From Clostridia bacterium (GTDB lineage: Bacteria > Bacillota_A > Clostridia > UBA1212 > UBA1255): a DNA stretch of 61,813 nt. The stretch spans positions 1 to 61,813 of the forward strand of contig JAFWZH010000124.1 in NCBI GenBank assembly GCA_017522515.1. Direction: 5' to 3'. The position numbers and the translations under genes are program-made. Under the pieces are notes generated by a model. That model saw only the letters and a list, made by a program, of their open reading frames with translations, did not search any database and was not told the DNA's origin. Numbering within the stretch: the first letter of the stretch is position 1; each line of letters opens with the position of its first letter. Below are positions 27,567-37,096 of this stretch, piece by piece.

Positions 27567-28737
27567 CAGAAAAATTCTCGTAGTTAAAATGGCAGCGCCA
27601 AATGCTTCATCATCCTCAATGATTAGAACTTTGGCCGTAATAAAAGGCTTTGTTGAAAACGGATATGAAGTGGATTTGTTCTGCATTCATGCAAACTCAA
27701 ATATTGTATTAAAAGATTTGTCCGGCTATAGTTTTATGGAGCATGTCAACATTATTTATGCAGATGAAGAAAAAAACGGCGGCGCAAATCAAGCAGTATA
27801 CGGAATGCTTAGCGGTTCAAAAGGCGGTATAAAACATAAACTATTTAAAATAGCAAGAAAATTGTATCATTATACAACACTTTACGATTTTACACATGAT
27901 ATTGCAAAAAAAGTTTCTATAGAAAAGCTTCCGTCAAAAGAATATGAGTATGTGATGTCAGATTCCGATCCAAAGACAAGCCATATAGCTATGGCAAAAT
28001 TAGTTGAGCAAGGTTTAACTTATAAAAAGTGGATACAGTATTGGGGAGACCCTTTGGTAGGAGATATCTCAGCATCAAAAACAATATACACTAAAAAAGC
28101 AATAAAAAGAGAAGAAAAAAAGCTCTTTTCAAAGGCAGATAAAATTGTTTATACATCACCGTTCACACTACAAGAAGAGCAGAGAATACAACCGGAGTTT
28201 GCAAATAAAATGATATTTGTGCCTACTCCGTTCATTGAGACGAAGATTTATAGTGAAACAAAAAATAATATATTTACTGTAGGTTATTACGGAGATTATT
28301 TTTCGAATAACAGAGATATTATGCCATTGTATAATGCTTGTAATGGCATGAAGAATGAATTGATATTGAATGTTATGGGAAAAGCAGATTTTGCACTTGA
28401 AAAAACAGATAATATAAATGTTTTTCCAAGAGGCGATATAAGTGAGCTTGAAAAGAAAACTGATTTATATATTTGCGTTCTTAATAAAAAAGGCACGCAA
28501 ATACCGGGAAAGCTGTATCATTATGCTGCTACTAACAGACCTGTGCTTGTACTTGTAGACGGAGATAACAAAGAAGCAATGATAGAGTATATTGCAGGCT
28601 TTGACAGATATTTATGGTGTAATAATGAAGAAAACAATATCATACAAAAACTCAGAGCTGTTATGGCAGAAAAGCAGATTTGGGAACCTTGTAAAAGGCT
28701 CAATTGCAGAGAAATTTCTGCAGAAATTATTTCGTAA
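27556..28737 (+). CDS. Glycosyltransferase, GT-B fold
   Basis: 393 residues with the two-Rossmann layout of retaining GT4-like enzymes, though divergent. N-terminal ILVVKMAAPNASSSSMIRTL (about 6-25) fits the acceptor domain. The C-terminal donor domain has VGYYGDYFSNNRDIMPLY (about 239-256), a SELEKKTDLYICVLNKK segment, and PGKLYHYAATNRPVLVL (about 316-332), which replaces the E-x7-E motif of canonical GT4. No signal peptide or membrane helix. Overlap with wecB by 11 bp. Probably adds one sugar of the repeat; placed between ManNAcA and GlcA synthesis genes it may use one of those donors. Confidence 0.82.
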   Translation: MNSNRKILVVKMAAPNASSSSMIRTLAVIKGFVENGYEVDLFCIHANSNIVLKDLSGYSFMEHVNIIYADEEKNGGANQAVYGMLSGSKGGIKHKLFKIARKLYHYTTLYDFTHDIAKKVSIEKLPSKEYEYVMSDSDPKTSHIAMAKLVEQGLTYKKWIQYWGDPLVGDISASKTIYTKKAIKREEKKLFSKADKIVYTSPFTLQEEQRIQPEFANKMIFVPTPFIETKIYSETKNNIFTVGYYGDYFSNNRDIMPLYNACNGMKNELILNVMGKADFALEKTDNINVFPRGDISELEKKTDLYICVLNKKGTQIPGKLYHYAATNRPVLVLVDGDNKEAMIEYIAGFDRYLWCNNEENNIIQKLRAVMAEKQIWEPCKRLNCREISAEIIS

Positions 28738-28755
28738 GTTTTGTGGGAGGATAAT

Positions 28756-29976
28756 ATGAATAATTTTAAAATTGCAGTTGCAGGAACAGGCTATGTAGGA
28801 CTTTCATTAGCTGTCCTTTTGGCACAACATAATCAAGTTACTGCTGTAGACATTGTCCCTGAAAAGGTAGCTCTTATTAATGAAAAAAAATCACCCATAC
28901 AGGACAAAGAAATTGAAGAGTATTTATCTACCAAAGAATTAAATCTAACAGCAACGGTAGAAGGTGAAAAGGCGTATTCCGACGCTGATTTTGTGGTTAT
29001 TGCAGCACCAACCAATTATGACAGCGCAAAAAATTATTTCGACACAACGGCAGTCGAAGCAGTCATAGAACTTGTAAAAAAATGCAATCCAAATGCTGTA
29101 ATGGTAATAAAATCCACAATACCTGTAGGCTTCACAGAAAAAGTAAGAAAAAAATACAACACAGAAAACATACTTTTCAGCCCTGAGTTTTTGAGAGAAT
29201 CAAAAGCTTTGTATGACAACTTGTATCCATCAAGAATAATAGTGGGAACAGACTTGCAAAACGAAAAACTTGTGAAGGCAGCTCATACTTTCGCCGGACT
29301 TTTACAAGAGGGCGCAATCAAAGAAAATGTTGATACTCTTTTCATGGGCACTACGGAAGCAGAAGCAGTAAAACTTTTTGCAAACACATATCTGGCTCTA
29401 AGAGTGTCATATTTTAACGAGCTGGATACGTATGCGGAAATAAAAGGTCTTGATACACAAGCAATAATAGAAGGTGTTTGTTTAGACCCGCGAATAGGCA
29501 ATCACTACAATAATCCTTCATTCGGTTACGGAGGGTACTGCTTGCCCAAAGACACTAAGCAGTTGCTGGCAAATTACGCAGATATTCCTGAGAATCTGAT
29601 AGGGGCAATTGTAGAAAGCAACAGGACGAGAAAAGATTTTATTGCGGAGCGAGTATTAAAAAAGGCAGGCTTCGACGGAAACAACGCGCAAAACCTCACG
29701 GTAGGCGTATATAGATTGACAATGAAAAGCAATTCGGACAATTTCCGCCAAAGCTCCATACAGGGAGTAATGAAAAGAATAAAAGCAGAAGGAACGACTG
29801 TTATTATTTATGAACCGACCTTGGAGAATAATTCCGTATTCTATGGCAGTATTGTTGTAAATAACATAGAGACTTTTAAAAAGCAGTGCGACTGTATAAT
29901 AGCAAACAGATATGACGCTTGCCTTGATGATGTAAAGGAAAAAGTATATACGAGGGACCTCTTTAAAAGAGATTAA
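28756..29976 (+). CDS. ugd: UDP-glucose 6-dehydrogenase
   Basis: Oxidises UDP-glucose to UDP-glucuronate with 2 NAD+. 406 residues from ATG 28756, six bases after GGGAGGA. NAD motif [19 protein letters not shown] (about 8-26), [12 protein letters not shown] (about 117-128), FSPEFLRES (about 136-144), and catalytic Cys in [15 protein letters not shown] (about 256-270). The short form resembles E. coli Ugd. A UDP-ManNAc dehydrogenase is three genes upstream, so two different uronic acids are predicted for the polymer. Nucleotide use is like neighbours. Confidence 0.93.
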   Translation: MNNFKIAVAGTGYVGLSLAVLLAQHNQVTAVDIVPEKVALINEKKSPIQDKEIEEYLSTKELNLTATVEGEKAYSDADFVVIAAPTNYDSAKNYFDTTAVEAVIELVKKCNPNAVMVIKSTIPVGFTEKVRKKYNTENILFSPEFLRESKALYDNLYPSRIIVGTDLQNEKLVKAAHTFAGLLQEGAIKENVDTLFMGTTEAEAVKLFANTYLALRVSYFNELDTYAEIKGLDTQAIIEGVCLDPRIGNHYNNPSFGYGGYCLPKDTKQLLANYADIPENLIGAIVESNRTRKDFIAERVLKKAGFDGNNAQNLTVGVYRLTMKSNSDNFRQSSIQGVMKRIKAEGTTVIIYEPTLENNSVFYGSIVVNNIETFKKQCDCIIANRYDACLDDVKEKVYTRDLFKRD

Positions 29977-29994
29977 GAAAGGAAAAGATATATA

Positions 29995-30663
29995 ATGAAG
30001 CTTAACGAATATATTGATCATACAAATTTAAAATCTACAGCAACGAGATTTGATATAGAAAAGCTTTGCTCGGAAGCAGCATATTGGAAATTTGCCTCTG
30101 TATGCGTAAATCCGGTAAATGTTCCGTTGGCAAAGGCACTCTTAAATGGAACGGATGTAAAGGTATGCACCGTTATAGGATTTCCTTTGGGAGCAAATTC
30201 TGTAAGAATTAAGATGGCAGAAGCGGAAGAAGCTTTAACAAATGGCTGTGATGAATTCGACATGGTAATAAATCTTGCGGCTCTGAAGGAACGTAGATAC
30301 AGTTTTGTTGTAGATGAAATAGAATCAGTCAAACACGTTATTTGTGGCAAAACTTTAAAAGTTATTATAGAAACAGGTCTTCTTACAGAACATGAAAAAG
30401 AAATGGCTGTAAAGCTTGTTTGTGAAACAGAGGCTGATTTTGTTAAAACATGTACAGGTTTCACAGAAGGAAAAGCCACGGTTAAAGATGTTGACTTGTT
30501 AAAAAGAAATGTCGACTTGTTTGAATGTACGCTTGTAAAAGCTTCCGGAGGAATACGAACGTATGAAGAGGCAGCAGCTTTGATAGCGGCAGGTGCCAGC
30601 AGATTGGGAACTTCTTCGGGAGTGAAAATAATGCAGCAAGCAATTGACGCCGGTGCAATTTAA
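29995..30663 (+). CDS. deoC: Deoxyribose-phosphate aldolase
   Basis: Splits 2-deoxyribose 5-phosphate to glyceraldehyde 3-phosphate and acetaldehyde. 222 residues, TIM barrel. IDHTNLKSTAT (about 7-17), ASVCVNPVNVP (about 34-44), VIGFPLGAN (about 60-68), EFDMVINLAALK (about 83-94), Schiff-base Lys in DFVKTCTGF (about residue 148), and VKASGGIRTYEEA (about 179-191). AGAAAGGAAAAG site before the ATG. It is an unexpected last gene of the polysaccharide operon, 18 bp after ugd, and no other deoxynucleoside-salvage gene is near. Confidence 0.93.
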   Translation: MKLNEYIDHTNLKSTATRFDIEKLCSEAAYWKFASVCVNPVNVPLAKALLNGTDVKVCTVIGFPLGANSVRIKMAEAEEALTNGCDEFDMVINLAALKERRYSFVVDEIESVKHVICGKTLKVIIETGLLTEHEKEMAVKLVCETEADFVKTCTGFTEGKATVKDVDLLKRNVDLFECTLVKASGGIRTYEEAAALIAAGASRLGTSSGVKIMQQAIDAGAI

Positions 30664-30709
30664 AATTTACATTAATTTTCTGTTTCAATGAAATAATTTC
30701 GCAAATAAT

Positions 30710-30745
30710 AAACTCCGTCACATAATCATGTGAAGGAGTTTTTTT
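30710..30745 (+). terminator. Terminator hairpin overlapping the next gene's Shine-Dalgarno
   Basis: AAACTCCGTCACA (30710-30722) pairs with TGTGAAGGAGTTT (30729-30741); T-run to 30745. The 3' arm contains AAGGAG (30733-30738), the ribosome site for the ATG at 30746. The end of the polysaccharide operon and the translation signal of the deacetylase are therefore the same structure. Confidence 0.88.
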
Positions 30746-31537
30746 ATGCGAAAAGTGTATCTTATAGAAACAATTTTTATAATTTGGTTGGTAATTGTAT
30801 TATTTGTTTTTTTTCCAATGCCGGTAAAAGCAGACAATGGAGAGGGAATAAAGCCAATGGTAGCTTTTACATTTGATGATGGGCCGAATCCGATATATAC
30901 TAAAAAACTTTTAGACGGTTTGGCAGAAAGAAATGCAAAAGCAACTTTTTTTGTTGTGGGAGAAAGATTGGATTATGAATCCGGAAAATACGAGGAATGG
31001 GAAATTACAAAAGGTAGAGAACTTGTTGCACGTATGGCAAGAGAAGGGCATACAGTGGCAAATCATTCGTATTCCCATTGTTGGCTCAGTAAGGCTACAC
31101 ACGAAAAAGTTAATTATGAGTTAAGAAAAACAAATGAGCTTATAAAAGATATAACAGGCCAAGAAGCCAAATATACAAGACCGCCCGGAGGCAGTGCTTT
31201 AACTGCACCGTGGGTAAGAGATATAGCGGCTCCCATGATAACTGTTTGTTGGGGATATTATGATACTCGTGATTGGCAATGCAGAAATGTAGATAAAATG
31301 GTTAATACAATAGTCGAAAATACTTTTGACGGTGATATTGTTTTGCTTCATGATAATTATGAAACATCTGTAGAAACAGCATTAAGAGCAATTGATATTT
31401 TAAAAGAAAGAGGATATCGTTTTGTAACTGTTGATGAACTGCTAAACAGGAATACAGGAAACGGTTGGGAGCTGGATCCTTCAAGAATATATTGCACAAT
31501 GAGGGAAGGCGATTATTCCAGATTGAAAAAGGTCTGA
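30746..31537 (+). CDS. Polysaccharide deacetylase (NodB domain, membrane-anchored or secreted)
   Basis: Carbohydrate esterase family 4: metal-dependent removal of N-acetyl groups from peptidoglycan or another glycan. 263 residues. Hydrophobic signal or anchor at 5-28 ending PVKA-D. NodB motifs: MVAFTFDDGPNPIYT (about 38-52, catalytic Asp and metal Asp), TVANHSYSHCWLS (about 108-120, metal His pair), RPPGGSAL (about 151-158), and DIVLLHDN (about 200-207). Probably modifies the wall or the polysaccharide made by the upstream operon. Its only visible Shine-Dalgarno lies in the upstream terminator stem, so translation may be low when that hairpin forms. Confidence 0.92.
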   Translation: MRKVYLIETIFIIWLVIVLFVFFPMPVKADNGEGIKPMVAFTFDDGPNPIYTKKLLDGLAERNAKATFFVVGERLDYESGKYEEWEITKGRELVARMAREGHTVANHSYSHCWLSKATHEKVNYELRKTNELIKDITGQEAKYTRPPGGSALTAPWVRDIAAPMITVCWGYYDTRDWQCRNVDKMVNTIVENTFDGDIVLLHDNYETSVETALRAIDILKERGYRFVTVDELLNRNTGNGWELDPSRIYCTMREGDYSRLKKV

Positions 31538-31594
31538 ATTTGTATAAAAAATACTTTCGTTGCGAATAATAAAGCAACGAGGTGTAGTTGTGAA

Positions 31595-34500
31595 ATGATT
31601 CTTGAGGATACATTATTAACGGGAAAAGAATATATAAAGCATGCTGCGAATATCGGTGAAAAACATTTGCAAGGCAGATACGGAGTCAGAAGTATTCCAT
31701 CAATAGAAAGATGCAGTGGAAGTATAGACGAAACATATAGCAGGGTTATGTCGGAGGGCGAAAGCACAATAAAAGTGCAAAGTATTCCGGCTGACGAATG
31801 GATAGCGGATAATTATCATATTGTAAATGAGGCAATAGAAAGTATAAAAGCCGAAGAATATAGCCGAAAAATATTACCTCTATATGATTTGGCAACGGAA
31901 ATTGCATCTCATACAGATGGCTGCATTAGGCAACAAGAAATATTGGATTTTGTGACGTCGTATGAAAAAGTAAGGCCTATAGATACGACGTCTCTTGTAT
32001 TTTTACCATGCATGTTGCAAGTAGCACTTATTAAAAGAATCGCGGAAATTTGTAAAATTTCAGACAAAATATATAAAGACAGAAAAACTGCGGAGAAAAT
32101 TTTCAAAGAATTTTCTGCTTATGCTACGGAAAGCGGGCAGCGCATGAGAAGTGCTGCTGTTTTATTTGATAATGCAGATATGATAACGCCTGTTTTTGCT
32201 GAAACCGTGCTTCGCCTGTCTGCGGAATCAGAGCAGAATGACGCAATAAGAATTGCACTTTCCGGTAAGCTGGCGGCAAAAGGAACAACTGTTGAAGAGC
32301 TGATAGAAAGAGAACACAGAACGAGGATTTCGTTAGGCGTTTCTATGGGTAATGCAATAAAAAGCTTAAAGGACTTGCCTTCTCTTGATTGGGATAAAAT
32401 TATGTCTGAACTTTGTGTTACGGAGCAGATTTTACGTAAAGATCCTACAGGTATTTTTAACAAAATGACTTCTAAGTCAAGACGTGAATATTTGCGTATT
32501 GTACAAGTGTGTGCCAAACGCAAACATACTTCGCCTGAAAAGTATGCTCTGGAAGTACTGGAAAAGGCTCAAAAAAGTAATGCACATGTGGGAGAATTTA
32601 TATACGAGGATTATACAAAGCGTAATGACTTTGGATCTTTTTTTATTATGTTTTTGTTTACTTCTGCTGTTTTGGCTTTTTGCCCCGGTGTATATGCGTA
32701 CGGACTTTCCATGGAACTATACGGCGTAGCAGGAATTTTCTTAGGAGCCTTCTGTGTTTTGCTTATATTAATTGCGTCGATGAATATTTCTTTGTCTTTG
32801 ATACAAAAAATGTACACAGACAGGAAGATGCCGTTTTCACTGCCTGAAATGGAATTTAATGGTAAATTACCTGAGGATTGTAAAATTATGATAGTTTTAC
32901 CATGCTTGATTAACTCGAAAAAAAGAGTCGATGAAATGATAAAACAATTGGAGGCGGCGTATTGGGCAAATCCTCAAGAGGGAATTTGGTATACATTGCT
33001 GGCAGATTTGTCTGAAAGTACCACAAAAACCACTCCGTCAGACAGAGAACTAATTCAGTACGCAAAGACAGAAACAGAAAAGTTAGGCGAGCGTTTTTGT
33101 ATACTTGTAAGGGAGAGGGATTTTTACAAAGAAGACAATAAATGGATGGGATATGAGCGTAAAAGAGGAGCGCTTATTGAGCTTAACAGAGCAATAATTA
33201 ATGGTGATTTGCCGGAAGTTAATTATGTGCTGACTGTGGATGCCGACACTATAATTCCTATAAATACTGCTGTTAAAATGGCACAAATTATGCATCATCC
33301 TTTAAATCGCCCACAGATAAGTTATGTGAAAGGTGAACCTTTAGTGACAAAGGGTTACGGAATTTTGCAGCCTGCGATATCTCCGTCGGGAATTGATAGA
33401 GAAAACACTACCTTTTTTGAAAAAATTTATAGTGATGAGGCAGGTTTTGACTCTTACGGATGTAAAACGTCAGATTTTTACTTTGATGTTTGTGCAGAGG
33501 GAATATATACCGGAAAAGGAATGTATGATCCGTATGTTTTCAATGGTGTTCTTGATGGAAGATTTAAAAGAAATAGTATATTAAGCCACGATCTTTTGGA
33601 GGGATCCTTTGTAAGAACGGCATTTGTTTCAGATGTTCATTTATATGACAGTTTCCCGCGCAGTTACGGTGGATATATTAAAAGAGAACACAGGTGGATA
33701 AGAGGAGATTGGCAATTACTTCCTTACTTGGGAAAAAGATTCGAAAACGAAAATGGTGTTTTAAAAAATAACCCCCTTAATTTTTACTCGCGTTTTAAAA
33801 TTATAATGAACTTATTAAGAAGTTTGCAACCTGTTGCACTTTTTGTAGTTTTTACAGCAGGAATGCTTTTTCTTCGTCGCGATGCCTTTTTGTGGATTTT
33901 TATCGTTGCAGGTACTCTGTTAATTACATCAGGAGGCCGATTTGTACCAAGAATTACACGGACACTATTCAATTTTATATTGCTTCCACACACCTTTTTT
34001 GTTCATGCGGATGCTGTGATACGCGCAATATGGAGGACTTTTCACAGCAGACAGAAAATGTTGGAATGGGTTGTTTCTTCTGATGCGGACAAGAGTATAC
34101 AAAATACATTAGCTTATTATTACAGAACGATGTGGATGAATTTTGCGGCATCGGCTTTTTTGGCTCCTTTTTTATTTGGAATTCCAAGTATATTGTGGCT
34201 CGCTGGGCCATACGAAGCTTATGTTTTTTCTAAAAAAACCATTAAGCAAAGATATGTAAACAACGCCCGAAATCTAACAGAGCTTCAGAAGAGGAAATTT
34301 CGCATGAATGCGAGAAAAATATGGGCTTTTTATTATGATTACGCTATAGAAAGTGAAAACTTTCTGCCACCGGACAACGTGCAGTTTTCGCCGGTATATT
34401 CCGTAGCCCACAGAACTTCACCTACAAATATTGGTTTTTTGTTGGTTTCCACTGTTATTGCGCAACACTTCGGTTATATATCGCAAGGGGAAATGCTGGT

Positions 34501-37072
34501 TCGTTTAGAAAAAATCATGAATACTTTAGACAAGATGGACAAGTGGAACGGACATATTTTTAATTGGTATGATACTATGTCTTTACAAGTTCTTGAACCA
34601 AAATATGTTTCTTGCGTTGATAGCGGAAATCTCGCGGCTTGTCTTTTAACAGCATCCTCTCTAATAAGTACTATTGATGAGGAATCTACAGAAATTTATA
34701 TAAAAAAAGCTGCAGAGGGTTTATATGACACGGTATGTTGTTTGAATGAATTGGCAGAAAAAGGAAATACGGTAGAAATATGGGTTTTAGAAGAATTTTT
34801 AAATAAGGACAATTATACAAAAGAAGAATTTTTGCGAGTAATACAACACTATAAGGAGATTGTTGTATCTGCAAAGAACGAAAAAGCGGATGCACATTCA
34901 TTTCGCTGTAATTTAATTGAAATGCTGAACAATGCGGAAAAAAATATTTTGCAAGGTGTTTTTAATTTATACGAAGACAAAAGGAACTTAGCAACCAGAA
35001 TGAAAAATATGGCTCTTGCAATGGATTTTGGCGTTTTATATAACGAAAAGCGCAGGCTTTTATGCATAGGGTATAATTATAGTACAGGAGAATTTTCAAA
35101 TTCATTTTATGATATGATTATGTCGGAGGCACGATTAACATCTTATGTGGCTATGGCAAAAGGCGATGTTGAGGCGGAACACTTTTCGGCTCTTGCACGC
35201 AGATATAATGAGGAGGGCAATGTGCTTCTTTCCTGGTCCGGAACTGTTTTCGAATACGTATTGCCGGAATTATTTGTACCGTCACCATGTGGCTCTGCTT
35301 TAAATAAATCAATTTATGAAATGCTTGGAATTCAGCAAAGACTTGCAGGCGATAAACCATGGGGTATTTCTGAATCAGGCTATAATGCTCTCGATATAAA
35401 TATGAATTATAAATATAAAGCCTTTGGCTTAAAATCTTTGGCAGTCAAAAGAATGTATAATGACGATGCTGTTGTAGCACCTTATGCAAGCTTAATGGCA
35501 AGTAGCATTATTCCTCAAACAGTGTTCAGCAACATGGAGCAGCTATCGCGCCTGGGAACAGAGGGAAAATATGGCTATTACGAGGCAATTGATTTCACTC
35601 CCGGACGAAAAGGTGTTGTGGAAAGCTTTATGGCCCATCACGTAGGTATGGCCTTGTGCGGCATTACAAACTTGCTTTTCGACGGAATTGTTTCAAGAGG
35701 TTTGAGTGACACAGCTATGATGCAACCTGTTAAAGTTATGCTTACAGAGAAGTTTCCTAAAAAAGCATTAAAAAAACCTGCCGCGAAGGCTATAAAAGAA
35801 ATTACCAATAAAGAATTTCAAAGTGATGAAAAACAGCAGGAACAGCATGTTTGTCTTTCCGGCTATGATGCACATGTACTGTCAAACGGTAAATACAGCG
35901 TTGTCATTAATGGTCAAGGAAACAGCTATTCTTCTTTCTGCGGGATGGGTATAGATGTTCACAGAGAACAAATTATACCTGAGGGAGTGGTACTTTATTT
36001 GAATGGTGAAATGATGAAACCGGTAAAATGTACTGTTTTTTCGGGAAACGGTGAATACCTTTATCTTACAAAACAGGAAGAAATAACACAAAGTATATGT
36101 GTGGCAACAGAGGAAAATGCGGAGGTTCGTGTTTTTAAAATTACAAATAAAAGTAATAAAGAGGTATATGAGAATATAACGCTGTATTGCAGACTTATGA
36201 TGGACTATCCTACTGCTTATGCTGCACATCCTTCTTATTCGGGAATGTTTGTTACTACAGAAGCTATAAAAACCGAACCTTCAAGTATTTGTCTCTTGGC
36301 AACCAGACGAAAACACAAGCCTACAGATAATCATGTGGAAAGTTATTTTTATGTAAATGTTTCTTCTGAAAGCAAAGAACAGGCAGAGTCAATAATGTAT
36401 GATACCGATGTGCTGTCTTTTAAAGGTAAAAACGGAACTTCTGACGCTCTGTTATCAGGTACAGCGGGGACAGTTTTAAATCCGTGCTTTGCTGTGAATC
36501 TTAAATTGCGTGTAGAGGCCGGCGGGAGTGCAACTTTTTATCTTGTTATGGGTATGAGTCATAATGAAGAAGATATTCTTACAAAAATTTATGGTTTTGC
36601 CAACACGGAACGCATTTTTGAATTGGCAAGGACGCGTTGCCTTATTGAAAAGGAACACATATCTTTTAGAAAAGGAGATATGCAATTTTTTAGAAGTTAT
36701 GCATCTAAACTGCTTTACGGCAGAAAATATTATGATGATAAAACAAAAAAGAGTTTATGGGGTTATGGTATTTCCGGTGATAATCCTATAATTACTGTCT
36801 TGATACGCAAAATTGAAAATGCTGTAAGGCTTGAAAGATTGGTAAGAATGTGGTGCTATTATAGTTTCAGAGGTATAAAACTTGATATGGTTTTAGCAGT
36901 TTTTGACAATTCAGACTATGTAAGCCCAATACATGAGATAGCGGATTCTCTTGCACAAAGGGCTATGTGGGGATGTTTCCCTGTAAGAGGCGATATTTTT
37001 GTAATTGCACCTAAAGACAGTAACGGAGCTGCACCGGTTATTGAAGCTTCAAATCTTGTTTTTTGGCTATAA
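31595..37072 (+). CDS. Cyclic beta-glucan synthase-like protein, N-terminal part (GT84 + glucoamylase-like + GH94-like sandwich)
   Basis: 1825-residue membrane protein matching the first two thirds of cyclic beta-1,2-glucan synthases (Cgs/NdvB type, usually ~2800 residues). N-terminal cytosolic region with PADEWIADNYHIVNEAIES (about 65-83); membrane helices at about 345-405; GT84/GT2-like domain with VDADT (about 549), SHDLLEGSF and the RW motif HRWIRGDWQLLPYL (about 700); more helices at about 745-860; a glucoamylase-like domain (about 930-1400: FSNSFYDMIMSEARLTSY, MAHHVGMAL); then a beta-sandwich and LWGYGISGDNPIITVL domain (about 1415-1820). It ends with an in-frame TAA; the GH94 part follows in the same frame. 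The product is probably a beta-glucan made or trimmed at the membrane. Ribosome site GAGGTG at 31580. Confidence 0.88.
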   Translation: MILEDTLLTGKEYIKHAANIGEKHLQGRYGVRSIPSIERCSGSIDETYSRVMSEGESTIKVQSIPADEWIADNYHIVNEAIESIKAEEYSRKILPLYDLATEIASHTDGCIRQQEILDFVTSYEKVRPIDTTSLVFLPCMLQVALIKRIAEICKISDKIYKDRKTAEKIFKEFSAYATESGQRMRSAAVLFDNADMITPVFAETVLRLSAESEQNDAIRIALSGKLAAKGTTVEELIEREHRTRISLGVSMGNAIKSLKDLPSLDWDKIMSELCVTEQILRKDPTGIFNKMTSKSRREYLRIVQVCAKRKHTSPEKYALEVLEKAQKSNAHVGEFIYEDYTKRNDFGSFFIMFLFTSAVLAFCPGVYAYGLSMELYGVAGIFLGAFCVLLILIASMNISLSLIQKMYTDRKMPFSLPEMEFNGKLPEDCKIMIVLPCLINSKKRVDEMIKQLEAAYWANPQEGIWYTLLADLSESTTKTTPSDRELIQYAKTETEKLGERFCILVRERDFYKEDNKWMGYERKRGALIELNRAIINGDLPEVNYVLTVDADTIIPINTAVKMAQIMHHPLNRPQISYVKGEPLVTKGYGILQPAISPSGIDRENTTFFEKIYSDEAGFDSYGCKTSDFYFDVCAEGIYTGKGMYDPYVFNGVLDGRFKRNSILSHDLLEGSFVRTAFVSDVHLYDSFPRSYGGYIKREHRWIRGDWQLLPYLGKRFENENGVLKNNPLNFYSRFKIIMNLLRSLQPVALFVVFTAGMLFLRRDAFLWIFIVAGTLLITSGGRFVPRITRTLFNFILLPHTFFVHADAVIRAIWRTFHSRQKMLEWVVSSDADKSIQNTLAYYYRTMWMNFAASAFLAPFLFGIPSILWLAGPYEAYVFSKKTIKQRYVNNARNLTELQKRKFRMNARKIWAFYYDYAIESENFLPPDNVQFSPVYSVAHRTSPTNIGFLLVSTVIAQHFGYISQGEMLVRLEKIMNTLDKMDKWNGHIFNWYDTMSLQVLEPKYVSCVDSGNLAACLLTASSLISTIDEESTEIYIKKAAEGLYDTVCCLNELAEKGNTVEIWVLEEFLNKDNYTKEEFLRVIQHYKEIVVSAKNEKADAHSFRCNLIEMLNNAEKNILQGVFNLYEDKRNLATRMKNMALAMDFGVLYNEKRRLLCIGYNYSTGEFSNSFYDMIMSEARLTSYVAMAKGDVEAEHFSALARRYNEEGNVLLSWSGTVFEYVLPELFVPSPCGSALNKSIYEMLGIQQRLAGDKPWGISESGYNALDINMNYKYKAFGLKSLAVKRMYNDDAVVAPYASLMASSIIPQTVFSNMEQLSRLGTEGKYGYYEAIDFTPGRKGVVESFMAHHVGMALCGITNLLFDGIVSRGLSDTAMMQPVKVMLTEKFPKKALKKPAAKAIKEITNKEFQSDEKQQEQHVCLSGYDAHVLSNGKYSVVINGQGNSYSSFCGMGIDVHREQIIPEGVVLYLNGEMMKPVKCTVFSGNGEYLYLTKQEEITQSICVATEENAEVRVFKITNKSNKEVYENITLYCRLMMDYPTAYAAHPSYSGMFVTTEAIKTEPSSICLLATRRKHKPTDNHVESYFYVNVSSESKEQAESIMYDTDVLSFKGKNGTSDALLSGTAGTVLNPCFAVNLKLRVEAGGSATFYLVMGMSHNEEDILTKIYGFANTERIFELARTRCLIEKEHISFRKGDMQFFRSYASKLLYGRKYYDDKTKKSLWGYGISGDNPIITVLIRKIENAVRLERLVRMWCYYSFRGIKLDMVLAVFDNSDYVSPIHEIADSLAQRAMWGCFPVRGDIFVIAPKDSNGAAPVIEASNLVFWL

Positions 37073-37096
37073 TTAAAAGGGTTGGGAGTGCGGCTT

